Source: Desulfobacter vibrioformis DSM 8776
GTDB lineage: Bacteria; Desulfobacterota; Desulfobacteria; Desulfobacterales; Desulfobacteraceae
NCBI RefSeq assembly: GCF_000745975.1
Contig: NZ_JQKJ01000025.1
Span: 1-51,951 of the forward strand
Length of the DNA stretch: 51,951 nt
Reading direction: 5' to 3'
This document shows positions 16,256 through 25,100 of this stretch, one piece after another; the stretch's first letter is position 1, and every line of letters starts with the position of its first letter. A program made the position numbers and the translations under genes. Under the pieces are notes generated by a model that ran no database searches, was not told the origin of the DNA, and worked only from the letters and a program-made list of their open reading frames with translations.

Positions 16256-17929
16256 CTATGCCTTTTTCATGTCCGTCATAAACCGGCTTAACGCCTGGAC
16301 ATAGGCTTTGGCAGACGCCGTGATGGTGTCGTCATGCGTGGCCCTACCCACCCAGACCGGGGCAGTCAGGTGATAGTTAAGTTCATGGCCGTTGCCGCTG
16401 AGTACAACCAATGCTTCTGCCGCTGACGAGTGGGTCCGTCCCCGGTTGCTGGGCTCGTAAACCACGAGTTTGGGTTTTTTATCACCCAGTTCCAGGACAT
16501 GGTCAATGGCGCTGAATACCGCATTGATGGGACCGTTTTTACCCGTGAAGGGCTCGCTGGTCTTTTTTTTACCGTCAATGATCAAGACCACCTGGGCATG
16601 GCGGTCACCGGACTTGGCAAACTTGTTGAACGCGTAATCCTCAAACTCGACATGGTCTTTCCCTGTGTACCTGAAATCATCCCCGATCATACGCAGTTCC
16701 TTGTCCCCGTATGTGATGTCCCGGGACTTGATTTCGGGCATGATATGCTCCCGGACAAAGGCCTTTTCAAATTCAAATCCCAGCTCTTCAAGTCTGGCCG
16801 TGACGCCGGCGACGCCGGTCAGCTTGGTGATCTGGTGGGTGTTGCCTGTCCAGCCGATATCTTCGGGGGAGCAGGGCAGGTAAATATTCTCCCCAATGGC
16901 CTTGCCCTTTTTGTCTCCGTCTGAATGGACTCCTGATCCGTGGCGCAGGGCATTGGGCCCGATTCCCGGCGCGTTGTAGGGAATGGGTATGGAGCTTTCC
17001 CTTTCGATGAACCTTGCCACGGCATTGGTTCTTTCAAGCTTAAAGGCGGTAAAGAATTTCCGGTTATAGGAAGGTTTCAATGAAAGGTTCATGATCACCT
17101 GCTCCAACGGCGTATTGCCCGCCCTTTCCCCCAGGGAGTACCAGGTGCCTTCCACCTGCCTGATTCCCTGTTCAACGGCTGCAAGGGTATCTGCCACACT
17201 GACGCCGAAATCATTGTGGGCGTGGAAACTTAAGATCACGTCATCCGTGCCCTCCACAAGCATCTTAAAATACTGGATGGCTTCCTGGATTTCAATTTCA
17301 ATTCCCTTGGCCACGGTATGGGGAATGTTGATCACGTCTGCGCCGGCCTTGATCGCACAGCCATAGATGTTAGAAATATATTCCTGCAGAAAACTATATT
17401 CCGGGTTCAGGGACTGGGACAAAGCCAGGATGGTGTTCTGGGCCGAGAATTCCACCCGGCCTTTACCGCCTGTCAACTCCTTTGCATAGGCCACTGCCCG
17501 GGAGGCTTTTTCAATTTGCTCATTGGGATCTGCCTTGTATGCCCGGATGGATGCCTCGTCAATGTTGAGGGTGAACACGTGGATGGTGGGGTTGGGATTA
17601 TTTTCCAGGGCCTGCCATGTCCGTTTGATATTTTCAAAATCCATGGTGGTCAGTCCGCAGATATGGGGGCCTTCCACGGTATCGGCAATCTGTTTCACGG
17701 TATCGAATTCCAGGGGGGTTGAGCTGGGAAACCCAACCTCTATGGTGCTGACCCCCGTGTCTGCGAGAAACCGGGCAATTCTAAGCTTTGAATCCCCTTT
17801 AAAGGTTACCCCGCCCTGCTCACCATCCCGCAGGGTGGTGTCAAAAATTTCGACTTCCTGCCTGGTCTCACCCGGAATCTGAGTCCGGTCCACTACCCAT
17901 GTTCCGGTTTCATTTTTTTTGATCGCCAT
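16256..17929 (-). CDS. leuA: 2-isopropylmalate synthase
   Basis: 557 residues. It condenses acetyl-CoA with 2-oxoisovalerate in the first step of leucine synthesis. The DRE-TIM barrel signature is EIFDTTLRDGEQGG at about residues 27-40, with the metal-binding FHAHNDFGVSVADTLAAVEQG and the RAGNTPLEQVI region following. The accessory domain and a C-terminal allosteric (LeuA dimer) domain fill residues ~400-550. Citramalate synthase is the close alternative, but the leucine-rich leader peptide just upstream argues for leucine feedback and thus leuA. The remaining leu genes are not in the window. It ends at a strong bidirectional terminator. Confidence 0.85.
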   Translation of the reverse strand: MAIKKNETGTWVVDRTQIPGETRQEVEIFDTTLRDGEQGGVTFKGDSKLRIARFLADTGVSTIEVGFPSSTPLEFDTVKQIADTVEGPHICGLTTMDFENIKRTWQALENNPNPTIHVFTLNIDEASIRAYKADPNEQIEKASRAVAYAKELTGGKGRVEFSAQNTILALSQSLNPEYSFLQEYISNIYGCAIKAGADVINIPHTVAKGIEIEIQEAIQYFKMLVEGTDDVILSFHAHNDFGVSVADTLAAVEQGIRQVEGTWYSLGERAGNTPLEQVIMNLSLKPSYNRKFFTAFKLERTNAVARFIERESSIPIPYNAPGIGPNALRHGSGVHSDGDKKGKAIGENIYLPCSPEDIGWTGNTHQITKLTGVAGVTARLEELGFEFEKAFVREHIMPEIKSRDITYGDKELRMIGDDFRYTGKDHVEFEDYAFNKFAKSGDRHAQVVLIIDGKKKTSEPFTGKNGPINAVFSAIDHVLELGDKKPKLVVYEPSNRGRTHSSAAEALVVLSGNGHELNYHLTAPVWVGRATHDDTITASAKAYVQALSRFMTDMKKA

Positions 17930-17958
17930 GTTCTTCCCCTTTTTTATGTTGGCTAAAA

Positions 17959-18004
17959 TAAAAAAAGCCGTTATCTGCCCGGCAGGGGCTGATAACGGCT
18001 TTTG
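17959..18004 (-). terminator. Attenuator terminator of the leu leader
   Basis: On the minus strand, AGCCGTTATC and GATAACGGCT (17966-17975 and 17991-18000 on plus) form a 10-bp stem followed by TTTTTTTATTTT. It lies between the leader peptide and leuA. The loop-side AGCCCC can pair with GGGGCT at the end of the leader peptide gene, giving the alternative antiterminator fold expected of an attenuator. Confidence 0.8.
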
Positions 18005-18028
18005 CTTTCACTTATGAATATTATGCCA

Positions 18029-18121
18029 CTAAGAGCCCCGTCGCCCGGAGGTGTTAAGAACCACCTCCCCGATAAGAAGTAGGGTAAGAAGCAGGGATAA
18101 TAGTAGACTGGTAAAATTCAT
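18029..18121 (-). CDS. Leucine-rich leader peptide (leu attenuation)
   Basis: A 30-residue peptide beginning MNFTSLLLSLLLTLLLIG and ending GRRGS, with ten leucines, nine of them packed into residues 6-16. The leucine codons are mixed (CTA, TTA, CTG, CTT), several of them typically rare. Ribosome stalling here under leucine shortage would free the downstream antiterminator. A hairpin GGAGGTG...CACCTCC lies inside the second half of the reading frame. The Shine-Dalgarno is weak. The peptide is below the size normally annotated, and its position directly before leuA with a terminator between is the main evidence. Confidence 0.85.
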   Translation of the reverse strand: MNFTSLLLSLLLTLLLIGEVVLNTSGRRGS

Positions 18122-18151
18122 AATCAATTTATTCACTTTAATTAAAGTTAA

Positions 18152-18180
18152 TTAATTATATATAAATTTAATGAAGTCAA
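18152..18180 (-). promoter_or_regulatory. Likely leu leader promoter
   Basis: On the minus strand TTGACT (18175-18180) is followed after 14-17 bases by AT-rich -10 candidates (TATAAT at 18155-18160 or AATTAA at 18152-18157). Transcription would start about 25-30 bases before the leader peptide ATG. Confidence 0.45.
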
Positions 18181-18233
18181 GAAAAAAATGACGGCCTTCC
18201 AAATGCATGACAGATTGAAGATCTGCTTTTTTT

Positions 18234-18482
18234 TTAAAAAGGAACATCTTCATCATCTAAATCTTCATCATCTAAATCATCATCATCATCAGGATCATAA
18301 GGCATCATTTCGTTCATAAGATCAAAAAAGACCCCCAGGGATTGGCATAAATTTTTTATAATCCGGCTATGGGCTTCCTTTGCATTAATCTCTTTTGTCT
18401 TGGACATTATTTTCAATTCAGCAGACAGTTCTCTTGTCAAACCAACGATAATTTCTTCAGGATCCATGAATTTTTCCTCCAA
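18234..18482 (-). CDS. Small acidic protein of unknown function
   Basis: 82 residues, not recognised. The first 60 residues look helical (IIVGLTRELSAELKIM). The C-terminus is a run of aspartate and glutamate (DPDDDDDLDDEDLDDED) encoded by short tandem repeats of CATCAT and ATCTTCATCATCTAA type. A good GGAGGAAAAA site precedes the ATG. It starts 47 bp after the integrase-TOBE regulator on the same strand and may share its transcript. The acidic tail could bind metal or mimic DNA, but nothing supports a specific role. Confidence 0.6.
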   Translation of the reverse strand: MEEKFMDPEEIIVGLTRELSAELKIMSKTKEINAKEAHSRIIKNLCQSLGVFFDLMNEMMPYDPDDDDDLDDEDLDDEDVPF

Positions 18483-18529
18483 TTTCGGTTATTAAATTTT
18501 TTTATCCCGTACGCCTGTTTCTATTTTAT

Positions 18530-19639
18530 TCAATCCACATTCAGCACAACGGAAAAGCAGCTGAACGCGGCCCATACAGAATCGCCCACACCAAGACCCA
18601 GCCATTGGGATCCCTGGGTTGACACCAGGGCGCATAATGTTGTTCCGTCCTTGATACGCACGATATATTCCGTATTGATCTGTCCGGCATTGATCTGCTC
18701 GATCATACCATAAAACCGGTTCTCGGCAGTGCATTCCGGCTCTTTTTCCCCATTGTACAAAATCACCAGGGGGGCTTTGACCTCTGCCATAATCAGTCTT
18801 GATTCTTTTAATGAAAGCCGTTCCACGCTGCTGTTGGTGATCATTGCCTCAATGGTGTCACCCCCGGCGGTTGTCAATGTGACCCGGGTCTGGATGTCTC
18901 CTTTTTGAAGGGCCTGGATTTTGCCGAAAAATGAATTCCGGGCACTGGTTTTACGCGACGCTTCCCTTTCGATGAAAAGTTTTGTGACCTGGGCAATGTC
19001 ATCTTTGGAAAAAGAGACATAGGCACTGGTCAGGTTCATGGTTGAATGGCCCAGCATGGTCTGTACGGCCGGCATGGGCATATTGCGCTGCATCAACTCC
19101 ACAGCCCTTGCCTTCCGGATCATTTCCGGGCTGCCAAGCTTCTTGGGAAAGCCTAACGCCTGGGCCCGCTCGTAAAATTTGCGCCGGACAAACCCGGGGT
19201 CAATATTGAATTGCTTTTCCAGAAACTGCCTGAATGGCGGATCGTTAAGCATCTGTTCAAGTTCAGAAGCAAGGGTGGTGGAAATCCTGACTATTCTCGG
19301 TTCTGTCCGGGTATCCGGCTCCCCAATACCCAAATCCACCAACTGCCGGTTAAAATCAATCCGTTTAAGAGGATCAAGGGCCAGAATTTCATTTAACTTT
19401 GCACCCGTGTACCGGATCAGCAAAAAGATGACCAGAATACGGCGGCGGGACAATTGGACATCTGCCCGGTGAGATTGCCTTGCCCATGCCCTGAATGCCT
19501 GCTCCAGACGGTCAAGCTGGACCGAATCCAGGCAATGGCCTGTCTCCGGGATCGAAACCATGCGTCCCTGGTCCATACTGCCCTGGGAGGATGACCGGGG
19601 GGCCGGTAACGGGGCATCAGCGGTTGTTTTATAATCCAT
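18530..19639 (-). CDS. tunR: TunR-type regulator: degenerate tyrosine recombinase fused to two TOBE domains
   Basis: 369 residues. Residues ~40-225 have the tyrosine recombinase fold (LIRYTGAKLNEIL, SPEMIRKARA, LGHSTMNLTSAYV). Of the catalytic set, Arg247, His270 and Tyr279 equivalents of XerD remain (R175, H198, Y207), but the first Arg is K81 and the HxxR histidine is E172, so recombination is unlikely. Residues ~234-299 and ~305-367 are two TOBE/MOP oxyanion-binding domains. This architecture is that of TunR, the tungstate/molybdate-responsive repressor family described from sulfate reducers. A divergent TSUP permease follows, with a dif-like palindrome in its promoter. The symbol is assigned by architecture only. 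Confidence 0.8.
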   Translation of the reverse strand: MDYKTTADAPLPAPRSSSQGSMDQGRMVSIPETGHCLDSVQLDRLEQAFRAWARQSHRADVQLSRRRILVIFLLIRYTGAKLNEILALDPLKRIDFNRQLVDLGIGEPDTRTEPRIVRISTTLASELEQMLNDPPFRQFLEKQFNIDPGFVRRKFYERAQALGFPKKLGSPEMIRKARAVELMQRNMPMPAVQTMLGHSTMNLTSAYVSFSKDDIAQVTKLFIEREASRKTSARNSFFGKIQALQKGDIQTRVTLTTAGGDTIEAMITNSSVERLSLKESRLIMAEVKAPLVILYNGEKEPECTAENRFYGMIEQINAGQINTEYIVRIKDGTTLCALVSTQGSQWLGLGVGDSVWAAFSCFSVVLNVD

Positions 19640-19718
19640 TTACGCTCTCTTTTATTCGCAAGTAACCCTTCTGTCCCATTTTTATAGCACAGGTGCGCAT
19701 AAAGACAGGTGACTTTTC

Positions 19719-19774
19719 TTGACAAGTGATTATAATTTTCATAAACTAACACGAAAATAGTATTTATCGTGTTA
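19719..19774 (+). promoter_or_regulatory. Promoter of the TSUP gene with a 28-bp dif-like operator
   Basis: TTGACA (19719-19724), 17-bp spacer, TAAACT (19742-19747). Starting on the last base of the -10 is a 28-bp imperfect palindrome (19747-19774) with 11-bp arms TAACACGAAAA and TTATCGTGTTA around a 6-bp centre TAGTAT. The arms match at 10 of 11 positions. The 11-6-11 geometry is that of XerCD dif sites, fitting an integrase-derived repressor sitting over the transcription start. Confidence 0.65.
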
Positions 19775-19812
19775 CTGATTTGTCAAACCCAAGATCATCA
19801 AAAGGAGGCAAC

Positions 19813-20778
19813 ATGGTTTTTCATACAGCCGGCATTGAAGTCCAGCCCTGGATTCCGCCATTGGTGGCGTTCGGGATTTCATTTTTTACCTCCATGGGCG
19901 GCATATCCGGAGCCTTTCTCTTGCTGCCGTTTCAAATGTCATTTCTGGGATATGTCAATCCGTCGGTCAGTGCAACCAATCAATTGTTCAATATTGTCGC
20001 TATTCCCAGCGGTGTATTCCGGTATTGGCGGGAGGGTCGAATGGTATGGCCCCTGACCTGGGTGGTGGTCCTGGGTACCCTTCCGGGTGTATTCCTAGGG
20101 GCATTTCTGCGGGTGGTATACCTGCCGGATCCGGCCCGGTTTAAATTGTTTGCATCTGCGGTTCTGTTTTATATCGGGGTTAAAATGATAAAGGACTTAC
20201 TGAAAAAAAGCCATGCAGATATTCGTCCCCCCGCCACCAATGCACTGCAATTTCAAAACATGGATGGCCGTGGTTTTTCCCGGCCGGTTGATCCGGAGGA
20301 ACGTTTTTCAACCGGTGTAACACATCCGGAAGTCTCCCGGTTTAATCTGAAACGAATCTGCTACACCGTTGACGGCCAGGCCTTTGACATATCGTTCTGG
20401 GGCATCTTCAGCCTCAGTTTCATCGTGGGCATTGTGGGCGGGGTGTATGGTATCGGCGGGGGATCCATCATTGCCCCGTTTTTTGTAACATTTTTCAGGC
20501 TCCCGGTTCACACCGTGGCAGGTGCCACACTCATGGGAACCTTTATTACCTCAGTCGCCGGGGTTGTCTTTTACCAGCTGATCGCACCTTTTTTCCCGGG
20601 CATGTCCGTGGCCCCGGACTGGGGCCTGGGCCTCTTGTTCGGGCTTGGCGGAATGGTCGGGATGTACCTGGGCGCGTACTGCCAGAAATATGTTTCAGCC
20701 ACCCTGATCAAATTGATGCTCACAGGTATTATTCTCCTTACTGCAATCCGGTATGCGGCTGCATTTTTAGGTCTTTAA
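19813..20778 (+). CDS. TSUP-family (TauE/SafE) membrane permease
   Basis: 321 residues with about eight hydrophobic segments in two repeats. Each half carries the family's glycine-rich motif, visible as TSMGGISGAFLLLPF near the start and GGVYGIGGGSIIAPFF after the central loop. A soluble loop of about 70 residues (roughly 130-205) separates the halves. TSUP proteins move sulfite, sulfonates or other anions. The ATG at 19813 has an AAAGGAGG site and replaces a weaker upstream TTG. The divergent TunR-type regulator and its putative operator suggest that a molybdate- or tungstate-like oxyanion may be the cargo; this is inference. Confidence 0.85.
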   Translation: MVFHTAGIEVQPWIPPLVAFGISFFTSMGGISGAFLLLPFQMSFLGYVNPSVSATNQLFNIVAIPSGVFRYWREGRMVWPLTWVVVLGTLPGVFLGAFLRVVYLPDPARFKLFASAVLFYIGVKMIKDLLKKSHADIRPPATNALQFQNMDGRGFSRPVDPEERFSTGVTHPEVSRFNLKRICYTVDGQAFDISFWGIFSLSFIVGIVGGVYGIGGGSIIAPFFVTFFRLPVHTVAGATLMGTFITSVAGVVFYQLIAPFFPGMSVAPDWGLGLLFGLGGMVGMYLGAYCQKYVSATLIKLMLTGIILLTAIRYAAAFLGL

Positions 20779-20798
20779 GCCCCGCCGAAATGGGTCAG

Positions 20799-20832
20799 AG
20801 CCTGATTTTATTGTTCAAATCAGGCTTTTTTT
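20799..20832 (+). terminator. Intrinsic terminator after the TSUP gene
   Basis: AGCCTGATTT and AAATCAGGCT form a 10-bp stem with an 8-base loop, followed by T7. It overlaps the stop codon of the converging DUF169 gene. Confidence 0.85.
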
Positions 20833-21596
20833 CTGAGGCGCTGCCAGGCACGGGTGCCTAACATTGAATCCGGCCAGGCATCCACCATCTGTAAAAAAAG
20901 ATCATAGGGTACGGCAAAGGTGAATTCTTCTGCTTTTAAATATTTAATACAGTTGATGTCAAAACCGCCGATAACCGCAACCTTGTCGTTGCCTGCCCGG
21001 AACCGTCTCGGCCATGAAACAAGGGCGGCACAGCCCACGCCAAAGGGTATTCTGACCGCATCGGGATTTTGGGTGGCAAAAACCGTGAGGGCATTTAAAC
21101 CGATCAGGCTGTTCCGGCCTGGAAACAAGAAGACAATTTCCGGTGTCTGTCCCGGGCTGAACAAGTCAAGGGGCTGAATGACAAGGACCTTGCCGCCGGC
21201 CCTGGGTGGCTTGAACGAATCATAAAAGCGTTTTCCTGTTTGTGTTGAGTCCACATACCGCTCCCCTTCCATCTGGCCCGGGATACCCGTGGAGATCAGG
21301 GCCGGTTCAAAGGGTTCGTAATAGGATTTGAATCCCATGAAAAAAGCACCGCCCAGGCATCCGTAATGTTCCTGGTCAAAAAAAGCCGGGCAGTGTTTTC
21401 TGCGGGCAAACCGGACCTTTGAAAGCACACAGGAACTCCAGCCCACATCATGGTCTTTGCCAGGGCTTAATTGATTTAAAGGAGTCATGGGTTTTGGCGA
21501 TATCCCTGACCCGGGCTGCTGATCCGTATAAAAAAGCCCCATCACAGGGCCATCAAGTCCAAGAATATCTGACAATTTTTTTACTTGGCTGTTCAT
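20820..21596 (-). CDS. DUF169 domain protein
   Basis: 258 residues matching the DUF169 family (COG2043), common in anaerobes and archaea, with no proven activity. Family marks visible are the N-terminal GPVMGLFYTD, the cysteine-containing CPAFF and YGCLGGAFFMGF at about 70-90, and VGCAALVSWPRRF in the second half. Several conserved cysteines could bind a cofactor or metal. It has a GGAGAAATAC site before the ATG. The EamA gene lies 48 bp upstream on the same strand, so the two may be cotranscribed. Confidence 0.8.
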   Translation of the reverse strand: MNSQVKKLSDILGLDGPVMGLFYTDQQPGSGISPKPMTPLNQLSPGKDHDVGWSSCVLSKVRFARRKHCPAFFDQEHYGCLGGAFFMGFKSYYEPFEPALISTGIPGQMEGERYVDSTQTGKRFYDSFKPPRAGGKVLVIQPLDLFSPGQTPEIVFLFPGRNSLIGLNALTVFATQNPDAVRIPFGVGCAALVSWPRRFRAGNDKVAVIGGFDINCIKYLKAEEFTFAVPYDLFLQMVDAWPDSMLGTRAWQRLRKKA

Positions 21597-21644
21597 GTGT
21601 ATTTCTCCTTGTCTTTAAACCGTGTTCATTAAAAAATAAAATCA

Positions 21645-22055
21645 TCAGGCTGAAAAAAGAACAATGGCGATAAAGGCGCTTAAAATACCAAAGCCCTCCT
21701 TTAGGGTAATGGCTTCGTTGAGCACAACGTATCCCAAAGCAATGGTGATCAATGGGGATAACGAGGTGAACATCGCAACCACAGACACTTTGCCGGACCG
21801 GACTGCAAACAGAAATCCAAGGCCTCCTGCCATGCCAAGCATGCCGGTGACCACGGCCAGAAAAATTCCCCTGGCATTCACATCCGGCCTGAAATGAATC
21901 ATGGCAAGAACGATGACACCCATGGTCAGTGCACCAACGCTTTCATAAACAACGGCACTCATGGGGCTGATATGCCGGGTGGTTATTTTGGGAATAAAGG
22001 CCCATAATCCCCAGCATATCAATGTCATGGATGCCGGCACTATCCAGGTTTTCAT
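21645..22055 (-). CDS. EamA-type (DMT superfamily) half-size transporter
   Basis: 136 residues with four to five hydrophobic segments and a single EamA repeat, where usual transporters have two. The typical C-terminal pair FTSLSPLITIALGYVVLNEA and LKEGFGILSAFIAIVL is present, as is the N-terminal MTLICWGLWAFIPK. Half-size members are thought to dimerise. The substrate is unknown. AAAGGAGG precedes the ATG. It is divergent from the BTAD regulator across 139 bp, suggesting shared control. Confidence 0.8.
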   Translation of the reverse strand: MKTWIVPASMTLICWGLWAFIPKITTRHISPMSAVVYESVGALTMGVIVLAMIHFRPDVNARGIFLAVVTGMLGMAGGLGFLFAVRSGKVSVVAMFTSLSPLITIALGYVVLNEAITLKEGFGILSAFIAIVLFSA

Positions 22056-22194
22056 AAATTTGCCTCCTTTTTTGAAAATAACAGATTCAGGCGCAGTCTA
22101 TCATGCTATCGTCCCGAAACCGTCCCAGGCCGTTAGGGCAAATTAAATTTGTAAAATTCCAGCCGTTGATATACTCAAAAAAAGGGGAGAAGAA

Positions 22195-25100
22195 ATGTCA
22201 AAACTGGTATGTCAATTTTTTGGAAGCCCCCATTTTTTTGTCAATGGGTGCATGGTGAGACCTGATCGCAGAAAGGCTGTTGCGCTGGCAGCGTTTCTTG
22301 CCGTTCACGGGCAACCTGTTTCCAGGGAAAGGCTGGCAGATCTGTTCTGGCCGGACTACGGCAGGCACAGTGGCCTGGCATCCCTGCGCAGGACCCTTTC
22401 GGCCATGGGCAAAATTTTGGGGAAATTCTGGTTTAAGGCAGACCGGCAGACAATATGCTTTGTTCCAGGCAAGGAGATCCGCGTTGATGTGCTGACGTTT
22501 CAAAGCCTGGTCTCCCGGGGTGGATCTGATGGAAGCCGCGTTAAAAAAAATGGATTCAATCCACAAAACCTGGAGCAGGCCGCCCTGGTTTATAACGGCC
22601 CCTTTTTATCCGGTTTCAGCCTGGATGACGCGCCTGGATTTGATGACTGGCAGTTCAGCCGGAAAGAAGAACTCGAGCGCGACTATATACGTGTGCTTAA
22701 AACCCTTGCTGAAACATATGAAAAACAAGGCCATGATACCGGGGCCATGAAATACGCATCTGCCTGGGCGGAATATGATGCGTTAAACGAAGCCGCCCAC
22801 AGATGCCTGATCCGGCTCTACGGCCGGTCCGGACAAAAAAGCCGGGTACAACAGCAATATGAAAAATGCAGATCCCTGCTTGACACTGAATTGGGCATTG
22901 AGCCTGATCCCGGAACCTCTGACCTGGCAGATCAGTACCTTGCACCGGATCAGTTTCCCGTTAAAAAAATATCCCCGCCGCCAGGCGCGTTGCCTGCCCA
23001 ATCCATTGCCTTTATCGGCAGGCACCAGGAACTGGAACGGATTTCAACATGGCTGATCCGGGGAGACGCACGGCTGATGACCCTGACAGGTCCCGGGGGC
23101 ATGGGAAAGACCCGGCTGGCATTGCAGGCAATGACCAGGCTTTCGCACCCTTTGTCCATGGCGGCTTTTTTTGTTCCCCTGGCCAATGTGTCAACCTTGG
23201 ATGAGATGCGGACCCTCCTGTTAAAGACTCTGGGCATCGGACTTGATAAGGGTATGGACCCCAAGAAACAAGTGCTGGACTTTTTGCGCACCCGCGAAAT
23301 ACTGCTTGTCATGGACAACCTGGAGCATCTGCCCGGCATTGAAAAGGAAATATCCCATATGCTGGATAAAACCCGGCATGTAAAAATCCTTGCCACCAGC
23401 CGATCCCGTCTGGGGCTCACCAGGGAACAGGTCCTTGTTTTATCCGGTCTGGCCTGCCCCAACGCAGATCCCGAAGTGGACACGCAGATGCTGCTGACCC
23501 TTTTGCACTCGGATGCGGCCCGGCTGTTTCTTTTTTCCATCCGCAGGGTGCAGCCGGATTTCAAGCCCAATGCCGGGAATGCCCATGACATCATCCGCAT
23601 TTGCCGGTCAACATCTGCCATGCCCCTGGCATTAATTCTTGCCGGGGGATGGGGTGATGTTTACTGCCTCCGGGATATTGCAGATAAAATAGAGGAAAGC
23701 ATTGATTTTCTACAGGCCGATGACGCGGATCTTTTACCTGCCCATGGAAATATGCGCGCGGTATTTGATACGTCCTGGAACAGTTTAAGGCAGGAGGAAA
23801 AAGACCTTTTCATGCAATTGTCCGTTTTTAGAGGCCTGTTTTCCCGAAAGGCTGCCCAGGTTGTTGCAGGTCCATTTAAAAACCATCCCAGACATTGCGC
23901 GTTTTCAGATATTGTCAGAAAATCACTCGTTAAAATTGACCCCGGCACCGGGTTGTTTGAACTGCATGCCCTTGTTCGCCAGTTTGCCAAAGAAAAGCTT
24001 TTTGCTTCCGGGCTGCTGGAAAAGACCCTGGATAAACATGAACGCTACTATCTTCACTTGGTTTCCAGAGGTGAACAAGAGCTGATAGGGCCGGATATGC
24101 AGGCATACCGCACGGAGATGGACAGGGCTTTCACCAATATTGAGCAGGCCTGGAAAAGGGCTGTGAACCGAGGTGATCTCATTGGGGTGTCACGATGTGC
24201 CGTGGGATTATACATCTATTTTGACATGCATACCCAATATCGGACCGCAGAACGGTTCTTCCGGGATGCAAAAAGGCTGCTGGCCGATCCTGACCGGCCT
24301 TTTTGTCCCGAAGCAGGCGTGCTGCTGCTGTGCTGGTTTGACATGCAGAACCAAAGTGTCAACAGATTAAAATCCGTTGAAACCATCCGGGCCTTTGCCT
24401 GCAAATGGCTGCGGTGGTCGGTTAAATCAGGCAACACCCCGGGCCGGGCCCACGCCCTTGTTTTTCTGGGTGCCATTGCCCAGAAAAACAAGGCGTATGC
24501 CCGGGCCGTGCGGCTATACCAATTGAGCCTGGCCCAGGACCCCGGGGTGGAACGCGCCTTCTGGGTCACCATGCGCATGGGGCTTTGTCAACGCGCCCGG
24601 GGCATGATGGATCAGGCATTGAACTGCTTTGAAAAAAGCATTGGCATTGGCCGGGATTTCGGGGACGCCACCAAAATCGCCTGGGCCCTTGGCAATGCAG
24701 GCACTGCCCACCTGTGCCTTGGCAATTATGAACCTGCACGTCACAAACTTCTGGCGGCAAAGGATATTTTTACACAGATAAAGGCCCTGCGGGGAAAGAT
24801 CTTCTGCCTGGAAGAGCTGGGCCTTATTGCGCTGTTCCTGGGCCGGTTTGACCAGGCCCTGGAACTGGCAGACCAGGCCGTGGATCTGTCTTATAATGCT
24901 GGCGTGGATATTTATTTCCACCAGGGCCCAACAGCCCTTAAAGGCATGGCCCTGCTTATGAAAGAAGATATGGACCAGGCCCTGATCTGCTTCCAGGAGA
25001 TTGAGAATGCCGGTGTTTTGGAATTTTTCGCCTGTGTGGGCATGGGATTTATTGCGATTTGCCGCGACAATCCTTTGGGTGCGACTTTTTACGAAAAAAA

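Noticed and set aside
16256-17929. Citramalate synthase (cimA)
   Set aside because: Sequence alone cannot fully exclude it, but the leucine-rich leader and attenuator favour 2-isopropylmalate synthase.
18530-19639. Active phage integrase or remnant prophage
   Set aside because: Two catalytic positions are changed, TOBE domains are fused and no phage genes are near.
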